64,000 nt of DNA from Litoditis marina (taxonomy: Eukaryota; Nematoda; Chromadorea; Rhabditida; Rhabditidae), in the NCBI GenBank assembly GCA_964036275.1, contig CAXIWQ010000173.1, positions 62,001 to 126,000 on the forward strand, written 5' to 3'. This document shows positions 41,958 to 51,898 of the stretch, piece after piece. Below the pieces are notes generated by a model. The model was not told where the DNA came from and ran no database searches. It saw only the letters and a list, made by a program, of their open reading frames with translations. A program made the position numbers and the translations under genes. Every line of letters starts with the position of its first letter. Position 1 is the stretch's first letter.

Positions 41958-44900
41958 TCAGGTTTTTGTAGCTGGGAGCAACAGACTTGATAGCCGTATG
42001 AACTTTTCTCTGTAGCTGCAAGCCAACAAGTCGGTAACCGCGATATTTCGTGTTTTGTGGCTGTGCGCCACAGAATAGATTGTCGTATTAGGTTTTTGTA
42101 GCTGGGAGCAACAGATTTGATAGCCGTATGAACTGTTCTCTGTAGCTGCAAGGCAAAGAGTCGATAACCGCGTTAATTCGTATTTTGTGGCTGTGCGCCA
42201 CAGAATAGATAGTCGTATCAGGTTTTTGTAGCTGGGAGCAACATACTTGATAGCCGTATGAACTTTTTTCTGTAGCTGCAAGGCAAAGAGGTAATAACCG
42301 CGTTAATTTGTCTTTTGTGGCTGTGCGCCACAGAATAGATTGTCGTATTAGGTTTTTGTAGCCATGAGCAACAGACTTGATAGCCGTATAAACTTTTTTC
42401 TGTAGCTGCAAGGCAAAGAGTCGATAACCGCGTTATATCGTATTTTGTGGCTGTGTGCCACAGAATAGATAGTTGTATTGGGTTTTTCTAGCTGGGAGCA
42501 ACATACTTGATAGCCATATAAACTTTTTTCTGTAGCTGCACGGCAAAGAGTCAATAACCGCGTTAATTTGTCTTTTGTGGCTGTGCGCCACAGAATATAA
42601 AGTCGTATTAGGTTTTTGTAGCTGGGAGCAACAGACTTGATAGCCGTATAAATTTTTTTCCTGTAGCTGCAAGGCAAAGAGGTAATAACCGCGTTAATTT
42701 GTCTTTTGTGGCTGTGCGCCACAGAATATAAAGTCGTATTAGGTTTTTGTAGCTGGGAGCAACAGATTTGATAGCCGTATGAAATGTTCTCTGTAACTGC
42801 AAGGCAAAGAGTCAATAACCGCGTTAATTTGTATTTTGTGGCTGTGCGCCACAGAATATAAAGTCGTATTATGTTTTTGTAGTTGGAAGCAACAGACTTG
42901 ATAGCCGTATGATTTTTTTTTGTAGCTGCAAGTCAAAATGTCAATAACCGCGTTAATTCGTCTTTGTGGCTGTGCGCCACAGAATAGATTGTCGTATCAG
43001 GTTTTTGTAGCTGGGAGCAACAGACTTGATAGCCGTATGAACTTTTTTCTGTAGCTGCAAGGCAAAGAGGTAATAACCGCGTTAATTTGTCTTTTGTGGC
43101 TGTGCGCCACAGGACATAAAGTCGTATTAGGTTTTTGTAGCCATGAGCAACAGACTTGATAGCCGTATAAACTTTTTTCTGTAGCTGCAAGGCAAAGAGT
43201 CGATAACCGCGTTATATCGTATTTTGTGGCTGTGTGCCACAGAATAGATAGTTGTATTGGGTTTTTCTAGCTGGGAACAACGTACTTGATAGCCATATAA
43301 ACTTTTTTCTGTAGCTGCACGGCAAAGAGTCAATAACCGCGTTAATTTGTCTTTTGTGGCTGTGCGCCACAGAATATAAAGTCGTATTAGGTTTTTGTAG
43401 CTGGGAGCAACAGACTTGATAGCCGTATAAACTTTTTTTCTGTAGCTGCAAGGCAAAGAAGTAATAACCGCGTTAATTTGTCTTTTGTGGCTGTGCGCCA
43501 CAGAATAGATTGTCGTATCAGGTTTTTGTAGCTGGGAGCAACAGACTTGATAGCCGTATGAACTTTTCTCTGTAGCTGCAAGCCAACAAGTCGGTAACCG
43601 CGATATTTCGTGTTTTGTGGCTGTGCGCCACAGAATAGATTGTCGTATTAGGTTTTTGTAGCTGGGAGCAACAGATTTGATAGCCGTATGAACTGTTCTC
43701 TGTAGCTGCAAGGCAAAGAGTCGATAACCGCGTTAATTCGTATTTTGTGGCTGTGCGCCACAGAATAGATAGTCGTATCAGGTTTTTGTAGCTGGGAGCA
43801 ACATACTTGATAGCCGTATGAACTTTTTTCTGTAGCTGCAAGGCAAAGAGGTAATAACCGCGTTAATTTGTCTTTTGTGGCTGTGCGCCACAGAATAGAT
43901 TGTCGTATTAGGTTTTTGTAGCCATGAGCAACAGACTTGATAGCCGTATAGACTTTTTTCTGTAGCTGCAAGGCAAAGAGTCGATAACCGCGTTATATCG
44001 TATTTTGTGGCTGTGTGCCACAGAATAGATAGTTGTATTGGGTTTTTCTAGCTGGGAGCAACATACTTGATAGCCATATAAACTTTTTTCTGTAGCTGCA
44101 CGGCAAAGAGTCAATAACCGCGTTAATTTGTCTTTTGTGGCTGTGCGCCACAGAATATAAAGTCGTATTAGGTTTTTGTAGCTGGGAGCAACAGACTTGA
44201 TAGCCGTATAAATTTTTTTCCTGTAGCTGCAAGGCAAAGAGGTAATAACCGCGTTAATTTGTCTTTTGTGGCTGTGCGCCACAGAATATAAAGTCGTATT
44301 AGGTTTTTGTAGCTGGGAGCAACAGATTTGATAGCCGTATGAAATGTTCTCTGTAACTGCAAGGCAAAGAGTCAATAACCGCGTTAATTTGTATTTTGTG
44401 GCTGTGCGCCACAGAATATAAAGTCGTATTATGTTTTTGTAGTTGGAAGCAACAGACTTGATAGCCGTATGATTTTTTTTTGTAGCTGCAAGTCAAAATG
44501 TCAATAACCGCGTTAATTCGTCTTTGTGGCTGTGCGCCACAGAATAGATTGTCGTATCAGGTTTTTGTAGCTGGGAGCAACAGACTTGATAGCCGTATGA
44601 ACTTTTTTCTGTAGCTGCAAGGCAAAGAGGTAATAACCGCGTTAATTTGTCTTTTGTGGCTGTGCGCCACAGGACATAAAGTCGTATTAGGTTTTTGTAG
44701 CCATGAGCAACAGACTTGATAGCCGTATAAACTTTTTTCTGTAGCTGCAAGGCAAAGAGTCGATAACCGCGTTATATCGTATTTTGTGGCTGTGTGCCAC
44801 AGAATAGATAGTTGTATTGGGTTTTTCTAGCTGGGAACAACGTACTTGATAGCCATATAAACTTTTTTCTGTAGCTGCACGGCAAAGAGTCAATAACCGC

Positions 44901-45077
44901 GTTAATTTGTCTTTTGTGGCTGTGCGCCACAGAATATAAAGTCGTATTAGGTTTTTGTAGCTGGGAGCAACAGACTTGATAGCCGTATAAACTTTTTTTC
45001 TGTAGCTGCAAGGCAAATAGGTAATAACCGCGTTAATTTGTCTTTTGTGGCTGTGCGCCACAGAATATAAAGTCGTA
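41958..45077. repeat. 1,560-bp (twelve-monomer) tandem duplication
   Basis: Monomers from 41958 recur at 43518 with an offset of exactly 1560 bp. Shared private variants include GTCGGTAACCGCG (42032/43592) and GGACATAAAG (43112/44672). Confidence 0.82.
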
Positions 45078-47480
45078 TTAGGTTTTTGTAGCTGGGAGCA
45101 ACAGACTTGATAGCCGTATGAACTTTTTTCTGTAGCTGCAAGGCAAAGAGTCGATAACCGCGTTATATCGTATTTTGTGGCTGTGTGCCACAGAATAGAG
45201 AGTTGTATTGGGTTTTTCTAGCTGGGAGCAACATACTTGATAGCCATATAAACTTTTTTCTGTAGCTGCACGGCAAAGAGTCAATAACCGCGTTAATTTG
45301 TCTTTTGTGGCTGTGCGCCACAGAATAGATTGTCGTATCAGGTTTTTGTAGCTGGGAGCAACAGACTTGATAGCCGTATGAACGTTTTTCTGTAGCTGCA
45401 AGGCAAAGAGGTAATAACCGCGTTAATTTGTCTTTTGTGGCTGTGCGCCACAGGATATAAAGTCGTATTAGGTTTGTGTAGCCATGAGCAACAGACTTGA
45501 TAGCCGTATAAACTTTTTTCTGTAGCTGCAAGGCAAAGAGTCGATAACCGCGTTATATCGTATTTTGTGGCTGTGTGCCACATAATAGATAGTTGTATTG
45601 GGTTTTTCTAGCTGGGAGCAACATACTTGATAGCCATATAAACTTTTTTCTGTAGCTGCACGGCAAAGAGTCAATAACCGCGTTAATTTGTCTTTTGTGG
45701 CTGTGCGCCACAGAATAGATTGTCGTATTAGGTTTTTGTAGCCATGAGCAACAGACTTGATAGCCGTATAAACTTTTTTCTGTAGCTGCAAGGCAAAGAG
45801 TCGATAACCGCGTTATATCGTATTTTGTGGCTGTGTGCCACAGAATAGATAGTTGTATTGGGTTTTTCTAGCTGGGAGCAACATACTTGATAGCCATATA
45901 AACTTTTTTCTGTAGCTGCACGGCAAAGAGTCAATAACCGCGTTAATTTGTCTTTTGTGGCTGTGCGCCACAGAATAGATTGTCGTATCAGGTTTTTGTA
46001 GCTGGGAGCAACAGACTTGATAGCCGTATGAACGTTTTTCTGTAGCTGCAAGGCAAAGAGGTAATAACCGCGTTAATTTGTCTTTTGTGGCTGTGCGCCA
46101 CAGGATATAAAGTCGTATTAGGTTTGTGTAGCCATGAGCAACAGACTTGATAGCCGTATAAACTTTTTTCTGTAGCTGCAAGGCAAAGAGTCGATAACCG
46201 CGTTATATCGTATTTTGTGGCTGTGTGCCACATAATAGATAGTTGTATTGGGTTTTTCTAGCTGGGAGCAACATACTTGATAGCCATATAAACTTTTTTC
46301 TGTAGCTGCAAGGCAAAGAGTCGATAACCGCGTTATATCGTATTTTGTGGCTGTGTGCCACAGAATAGATAGTTGTATTGGGTTTTTCTAGCTGGGAGCA
46401 ACATACTTGATAGCCATATAAACTTTTTTCTGTAGCTGCACGGCAAAGAGTCAATAACCGCGTTAATTTGTCTTTTGTGGCTGTGCGCCACAGAATATAA
46501 AGTCGTATTAGGTTTTTGTAGCTGGGAGCAACAGACTTGATAGCCGTATAAATTTTTTTCCTGTAGCTGCAAGGCAAAGAGGTAATAACCGCGTTAATTT
46601 GTCTTTTGTGGCTGTGCGCCACAGAATATAAAGTCGTATTAGGTTTTTGTAGCTGGGAGCAACAGATTTGATAGCCGTATGAAATGTTCTCTGTAACTGC
46701 AAGGCAAAGAGTCAATAACCGCGTTAATTTGTATTTTGTGGCTGTGCGCCACAGAATATAAAGTCGTATTATGTTTTTGTAGTTGGAAGCAACAGACTTG
46801 ATAGCCGTATGATTTTTTTTGTAGCTGCAAGTCAAAATGTCAATAACCGCGTTAATTCGTCTTTGTGGCTGTGCGCCACAGAATAGATTGTCGTATCAGG
46901 TTTTTGTAGCTGGGAGCAACAGACTTGATAGCCGTATGAACTTTTTTCTGTAGCTGCAAGGCAAAGAGGTAATAACCGCGTTAATTTGTCTTTTGTGGCT
47001 GTGCGCCACAGGATATAAAGTCGTATTAGGTTTTTGTAGCTGGGAGCAACAGACTTGATAGCCGTATAAACTTTTTTTCTGTAGCTGCAAGGCAAATAGG
47101 TAATAACCGCGTTAATTTGTCTTTTGTGGCTGTGCGCCACAGAATATAAAGTCGTATTAGGTTTTTGTAGCTGGGAGCAACAGACTTGATAGCCGTATGA
47201 ACTTTTTTCTGTAGCTGCAAGGCAAAGAGTCGATAACCGCGTTATATCGTATTTTGTGGCTGTGTGCCACAGAATAGAGAGTTGTATTGGGTTTTTCTAG
47301 CTGGGAGCAACATACTTGATAGCCATATAAACTTTTTTCTGTAGCTGCACGGCAAAGAGTCAATAACCGCGTTAATTTGTCTTTTGTGGCTGTGCGCCAC
47401 AGAATAGATTGTCGTATCAGGTTTTTGTAGCTGGGAGCAACAGACTTGATAGCCGTATGAACGTTTTTCTGTAGCTGCAA
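45078..47480. repeat. 650-bp and 2,079-bp overlapping duplications
   Basis: A five-monomer unit repeats at 45163 and 45813 (650 bp). The larger block beginning at 45078 recurs at 47157 (2079 bp). Shared markers are GTATGAACGTTTTTC (45377, 46027, 47457) and AGGTTTGTGTAG (45472, 46122, 47552). Confidence 0.75.
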
Positions 47481-47546
47481 GGCAAAGAGGTAATAACCGC
47501 GTTAATTTGTCTTTTGTGGCTGTGCGCCACAGGATATAAAGTCGTA

Positions 47547-49886
47547 TTAGGTTTGTGTAGCCATGAGCAACAGACTTGATAGCCGTATAAACTTTTTTCT
47601 GTAGCTGCAAGGCAAAGAGTCGATAACCGCGTTATATCGTATTTTGTGGCTGTGTGCCACATAATAGATAGTTGTATTGGGTTTTTCTAGCTGGGAGCAA
47701 CATACTTGATAGCCATATAAACTTTTTTCTGTAGCTGCACGGCAAAGAGTCAATAACCGCGTTAATTTGTCTTTTGTGGCTGTGCGCCACAGAATATAAA
47801 GTCGTATTAGGTTTTTGTAGCTGGGAGCAACAGACTTGATAGCCGTATAAACTTTTTTTTTGTAGCTGCAAGGCAAAGAGGTAATAACCGCGTTAATTTG
47901 TCTTTTGTGGCTGTGCGCCACAGAATATAAAGTCGTATTAGGTTTTTGTAGCTGGGAGCAACAGATTTGATAGCCGTATGAAATGTTCTCTGTAACTGCA
48001 AGGCAAAGAGTCAATAACCGCGTTAATTTGTATTTTGTGGCTGTGCGCTACGGAATATAAAGTCGTATTATGTTTTTGTAGTTGGAAGCAACAGACTTGA
48101 TAGCCGTATGATTTTTTTTTGTAGCTGCAAGTCAAAATGTCAATAACCGCGTTAATTCGTCTTTGTGGCTGTGCGCCACAGAATAGATTGTCGTATCAGG
48201 TTTTTGTAGCTGGGAGCAACAGACTTGATAGCCGTATGAACTTTTTTCTGTAGCTGCAAGGCAAAGAGGTAATAACCGCGTTAATTTGTCTTTTGTGGCT
48301 GTGCGCCACAGGATATAAAGTCGTATTAGGTTTTTGTAGCCATGAGCAACAGACTTGATAGCCGTATAAACTTTTTTCTGTAGCTGCAAGGCAAAGAGTC
48401 GATAACCGCGTTATATCGTATTTTGTGGCTGTGTGCCACAGAATAGATAGTTGTATTGGGTTTTTCTAGCTGGGAACAACATACTTGATAGCCATATAAA
48501 CTTTTTTCTGTAGCTGCACGGCAAAGAGTCAATAACCGCGTTAATTTGTCTTTTGTGGCTGTGCGCCACAGAATAGAAAGTCGTATTAGGTTTTTGTAGC
48601 TGGGAGCAACAGACTTGATAGCCGTATAAACTTTTTTTCTGTAGCTACAAGGCAAAGAGGTAATAACCGCGTTAATTTGTCTTTTGTGGCTGTGCGCCAC
48701 AGGATATAAAGTCGTATTAGGTTTGTGTAGCCATGAGCAACAGACTTGATAGCCGTATAAACTTTTTTCTGTAGCTGCAAGGCAAAGAGTCGATAACCGC
48801 GTTATATCGTATTTTGTGGCTGTGTGCCACATAATAGATAGTTGTATTGGGTTTTTCTAGCTGGGAACAACATACTTGATAGCCATATAAACTTTTTTCT
48901 GTAGCTGCACGGCAAAGAGTCAATAACCGCGTTAATTTGTCTTTTGTGGCTGTGCGCCACAGAATATAAAGTCGTATTAGGTTTTTGTAGCTGGGAGCAA
49001 CAGACTTGATAGCCGTATAAACTTTTTTTCTGTAGCTGCAAGGCAAAGAGGTAATAACCGCGTTAATTTGTCTTTTGTGGCTGTGCGCCACAGAATATAA
49101 AGTCGTATTAGGTTTTTGTAGCTGGGAGCAACAGATTTGATAGCCGTATGAAATGTTCTCTGTAACTGCAAGGCAAAGAGTCAATAACCGCGTTAATTTG
49201 TATTTTGTGGCTGTGCGCTACGGAATATAAAGTCGTATTATGTTTTTGTAGTTGGAAGCAACAGACTTGATAGCCGTATGATTTTTTTTTGTAGCTGCAA
49301 GTCAAAATGTCAATAACCGCGTTAATTCGTCTTTGTGGCTGTGCGCCACAGAATAGATTGTCGTATCAGGTTTTTGTAGCTGGGAGCAACAGACTTGATA
49401 GCCGTATGAACTTTTTTCTGTAGCTGCAAGGCAAAGAGGTAATAACCGCGTTAATTTGTCTTTTGTGGCTGTGCGCCACAGGATATAAAGTCGTATTAGG
49501 TTTTTGTAGCCATGAGCAACAGACTTGATAGCCGTATAAACTTTTTTCTGTAGCTGCAAGGCAAAGAGTCGATAACCGCGTTATATCGTATTTTGTGGCT
49601 GTGTGCCACAGAATAGATAGTTGTATTGGGTTTTTCTAGCTGGGAACAACATACTTGATAGCCATATAAACTTTTTTCTGTAGCTGCACGGCAAAGAGTC
49701 AATAACCGCGTTAATTTGTCTTTTGTGGCTGTGCGCCACAGAATAGAAAGTCGTATTAGGTTTTTGTAGCTGGGAGCAACAGACTTGATAGCCGTATAAA
49801 CTTTTTTTCTGTAGCTACAAGGCAAAGAGGTAATAACCGCGTTAATTTGTCTTTTGTGGCTGTGCGCCACAGGATATAAAGTCGTA
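47547..49886. repeat. 1,170-bp (nine-monomer) tandem duplication at the array end
   Basis: Monomers from 47547 recur at 48717 with a 1170-bp offset, with shared private variants GCGCTACGGAATA (48046/49216) and GTAGCTACAAGG (48642/49812). These are the last blocks before the array ends at 50372. Confidence 0.8.
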
Positions 49887-50384
49887 TTAGGTTTTTGTAG
49901 CCATGAGCAACAGACTTGATAGCCGTATAAACTTTTTTCTGTAGCTGCAAGGCAAAGAGTCGATAACCGCGTTATATCGTATTTTGTGGCTGTGTGCCAC
50001 AGAATAGATAGTTGTATTGGGTTTTTCTAGCTGGGAACAACATACTTGATAGCCATATAAACTTTTTTCTGTAGCTGCACGGCAAAGAGTCAATAACCGC
50101 GTTAATTTGTCTTTTGTGGCTGTGCGCCACAGAATATAAAGTCGTATTAGGTTTTTGTAGCTGGGAGCAACAGACTTGATAGCCGTATAAACTTTTTTTC
50201 TGTAGCTGCAAGGCAAAGAGGTAATAACCGCGTTAATTTGTCTTTTGTGGCTGTGCGCCACAGAATATAAAGTCGTATTAGGTTTTTGTAGCTGGGAGCA
50301 ACAGACTTGATAGCCGTATGAACTTTTTTCTGTAGCTGCAAGGCAAAGAGTCGATAACCGCGTTATATCGTAAGTAGTATACTT

Positions 50385-50480
50385 CCCCCCTTTTTGCATG
50401 GCATACCCCCAAATTCGCAGATCCCATATACAGCGATAAATCTATTTTCCCACCCCCCAGAATCATACATCACTTCCCCC
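50385..50480 (-). other. Spaced poly-C / poly-G tracts
   Basis: Five-to-six C runs occur at 50385-50390, 50406-50410, 50453-50458 (preceded by CCCA) and 50476-50480, immediately after the satellite boundary. On the minus strand these are G runs separated by about 15-42 nt, too long for a classical G-quadruplex. Confidence 0.6.
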
Positions 50481-50515
50481 ATTTTCACCGAATCACACAT
50501 CTCATTCATTTTTGA

Positions 50516-50668
50516 CTAGTTCACATATTTTGATAGAATAGTTGCTCCGTTAATACCCACCTGAAAGCTCAACCCTCGTGAATCATATATCTTACCGGAA
50601 CGAGGTTCACCGTAGAGGCTATAATCTAATTCGACAAAACCACTGATTGAGTGAGACAGTTCGTTCAT
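50516..50668 (-). CDS. Hypothetical 50-residue frame, doubtful
   Basis: An ATG-initiated frame starting MNELSHS, with a glycine- and acidic-residue-bearing middle (GFVELDYSLYGEPRSGK) and ending in KYVN. The frame is open upstream of this ATG for ten more codons, without another ATG. I recognise no family. Composition is more protein-like than most frames here, but 50 codons is well within chance. It could be an exon fragment, a relic or noise. Confidence 0.12.
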   Translation of the reverse strand: MNELSHSISGFVELDYSLYGEPRSGKIYDSRGLSFQVGINGATILSKYVN

Positions 50669-50883
50669 ACAAGTTCGTATAGAAAGACGGGTTAACAATT
50701 TTGATTATGAGTTTCTGAAGGTTCATTTCAGCATAGCATTCATTACTCAAACCTTTTCATTGTGAATTGACCCAATTTACAGTTTTCTCACGGAAATATA
50801 TAGGTTTCGTCAAACCGTTGTGGACACCGTACCATCGATTTTGTATGGGGCGGCGTTTGGCGAGTGGCCAGCCAGTCTGCGTA

Positions 50884-50928
50884 TCATTGATCTACACACT
50901 CTCTCATCTGCTAGCAGATAATCAATGA
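50884..50928. repeat. Local inverted repeat with 14-bp perfect palindrome
   Basis: TCATTGAT (50884-50891) and ATCAATGA (50921-50928) are inverted copies. Between them lies ATCTGCTAGCAGAT (50906-50919), a perfect 14-bp palindrome. The flanks GGCGAGTGG and CCGCTCGCC are also roughly complementary. It may be a cruciform or protein-binding dyad, and no function is evident. Confidence 0.6.
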
Positions 50929-51203
50929 CCGCTCGCCCCGCATCGCTCAATCAATTGAACCCTCTGCTGTCTTTATGGGAAAAACGGCGACTATAATCTC
51001 TCATTCATTTTCTCTTGATTTAACGTTCCAATAGTACAGAGTTGTTTCACAACGCCGCCAATAAGGTTTGTCGCAATATTGATGAATTTCGTAAAAACGA
51101 GGAGAGCCGATGGGTTTGCGTCAGATAGATTCATTGGGTAAACTTTCTATGAGACTAATTCTTCAATAGACACAGTTCCAACACAATCTTAATTCGAGTT
51201 CGA

Positions 51204-51455
51204 ATGAAGCAATTACAGGAAATAGCATCAGATTATGAAACAATTACCTCTGAAAGACTTACAAAAAGTTCAATTGTACCAGTTGCAGTTTATTGTGTCA
51301 ATTTGAGGAAACAGGACAATTTCAGAAAAGTTACGATAACTCATCCACATGTAACTCAAATTTTGCAAATATTTTCGAATATCTATTCGAATCTATTCGA
51401 GTTTTTCCTGTTTGGTCTAATTACTCCTGGACTTATTCCATCTACCGCGGTCTGA
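51204..51455 (+). CDS. Hypothetical 83-residue frame beside the palindrome
   Basis: ATG-initiated frame (MKQLQEIASDYE...) ending 34 bp before the palindrome arm starts. The N-terminal third is polar. A hydrophobic stretch near residues 60-75 (around SNLFEFFLFGLITPGL) could pass for a membrane segment. Codons are AT-rich, there is no recognisable domain, and no TATA or splice signal stands out nearby. It lies only in the left flank and has no mirror copy. It may be chance. Confidence 0.15.
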   Translation: MKQLQEIASDYETITSERLTKSSIVPVAVYCVNLRKQDNFRKVTITHPHVTQILQIFSNIYSNLFEFFLFGLITPGLIPSTAV

Positions 51456-51463
51456 AACGACTC

Positions 51464-51523
51464 AAGCCTTCAAAGAGAATTATTATATATTTTCCGAAAC
51501 CCGTTCAAGACTTTCAAGGCTTG
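51464..51523. repeat. Short inverted repeat straddling the left palindrome boundary
   Basis: CAAGCCTTCAAAG (51464-51476) and CTTTCAAGGCTTG (51511-51523) are inverted copies with 12 of 13 matches and 34 nt between them. Their midpoint (about 51493) is within 5 bp of where arm identity begins (51489). The inner half also exists in the right arm, but the outer half does not. Confidence 0.6.
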
Positions 51524-51564
51524 TTTTCACAATCGGTTGCTCATTATTTTTTCGTAACTTAATT

Positions 51565-51807
51565 TCAATTTCTTAGTTTTTCTTCAAATTCATTTATATA
51601 GTAACAACACTTATAGAAAAAATCCACAAATACAACACAACAAGTTGTGAAAAGAAAATAGAAAGCTCCAAATAAGTGAGAAGAACTAAGGCTGGTTTCG
51701 TCAGAAATCTCTCGCAACTGTACTCGAGGCAAATACACTCTGGCCGAAAACTTGATTTCGCATATCTGTAACTCTTTCTTTCCGTAAGTAAGGAAAGGAT
51801 CAATCAC
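51565..51807 (-). other. Open frame without ATG, divergent from the acidic ORF (left arm)
   Basis: An 80-codon stretch with no ATG start that ends in the AT-rich outer part of the arm. It encodes a hydrophobic, cysteine-rich segment (LFTTCCVVFVDFFYKCC). In the right arm (61839-62120) a 1-bp insertion plus a base change near 62059 moves the end of the frame. If real it would be an internal or 3' exon of a divergently transcribed gene. More likely it is chance. Confidence 0.12.
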
Positions 51808-51828
51808 AGTCGTCAGCCACGTCCCCAG
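51784..51828 (+). other. Possible short 5'-UTR intron upstream of the acidic ORF (left arm)
   Basis: GTAAGT at 51784-51789 is a strong 5' splice-site match. CCCCAG ends at 51828 (alternative TGTCAG ends at 51843), giving a candidate 45- or 60-nt intron 55-70 bp before the ATG of the 129-residue frame. This rests on consensus motifs only. Confidence 0.2.
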
Positions 51829-51898
51829 TTTCGGTACTGTCAGACGGTTGCGTTTTGAATAGACGAGAATCAGGATTACGAAAAGAACATTCGAAACT

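Larger units (their letters stand above)
1..50372. repeat. 130-bp satellite DNA array (about 387 monomers)
   Basis: A single head-to-tail array. The box CTGCAAGGCAAAGAG (variants CTGCAAGCCAACAAG and CTGCACGGCAAAGAG) recurs at 1, 131, 261, 384 and so on, giving a 130-bp period. Constant blocks in order are ATAACCGCGTTAATT, TGTGGCTGTGCGCCACAG, GTCGTATTAGGTTTTTGTAG, GGGAGCAACA, TTGATAGCCGTAT and a T-run ending in CTGTAG. Length variants are 123 bp (7-bp loss giving GAATAGTATTAGG), 126 bp (TTTTGTGTGCGCC), 129 bp (CGTCTTTGTGG) and small T-run changes. The array is open at the left edge. It stops abruptly at 50372, inside a monomer, with no decayed edge monomers. No other sequence interrupts it. 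By position and size it could be centromeric, pericentromeric or another heterochromatic satellite, which is inference only. Confidence 0.98.
50373..51488. other. Single-copy DNA between satellite and palindrome
   Basis: AT-rich sequence with no similarity to either satellite. It starts with C-rich tracts, holds a local inverted repeat at 50884-50928 and two weak reading frames (entered separately). No promoter, terminator or RNA gene was recognised. It is the only unique left flank visible for the palindrome. Confidence 0.7.

Noticed and set aside
1..50372. Hundreds of overlapping 64-322-residue frames on the minus strand of the 130-bp array
   Set aside because: They follow from the repeat period and the shared phase of two stop sites. 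Non-triplet length variants interrupt them freely, and the same peptide text appears in all three frames.
1..50372. CRISPR-like regular repeat
   Set aside because: The whole 130 bp is repeated with no alternating unique spacers, no leader and no cas-type genes.
1..50372. CENP-B box in the satellite
   Set aside because: TTCG occurs in the monomer but the spaced A and CGGG positions of the box do not match on either strand.
1..50372. Telomeric repeats (TTAGG, TTAGGC, TTAGGG)
   Set aside because: TATTAGGTTTTT occurs once per monomer, but there are no tandem short telomeric units.
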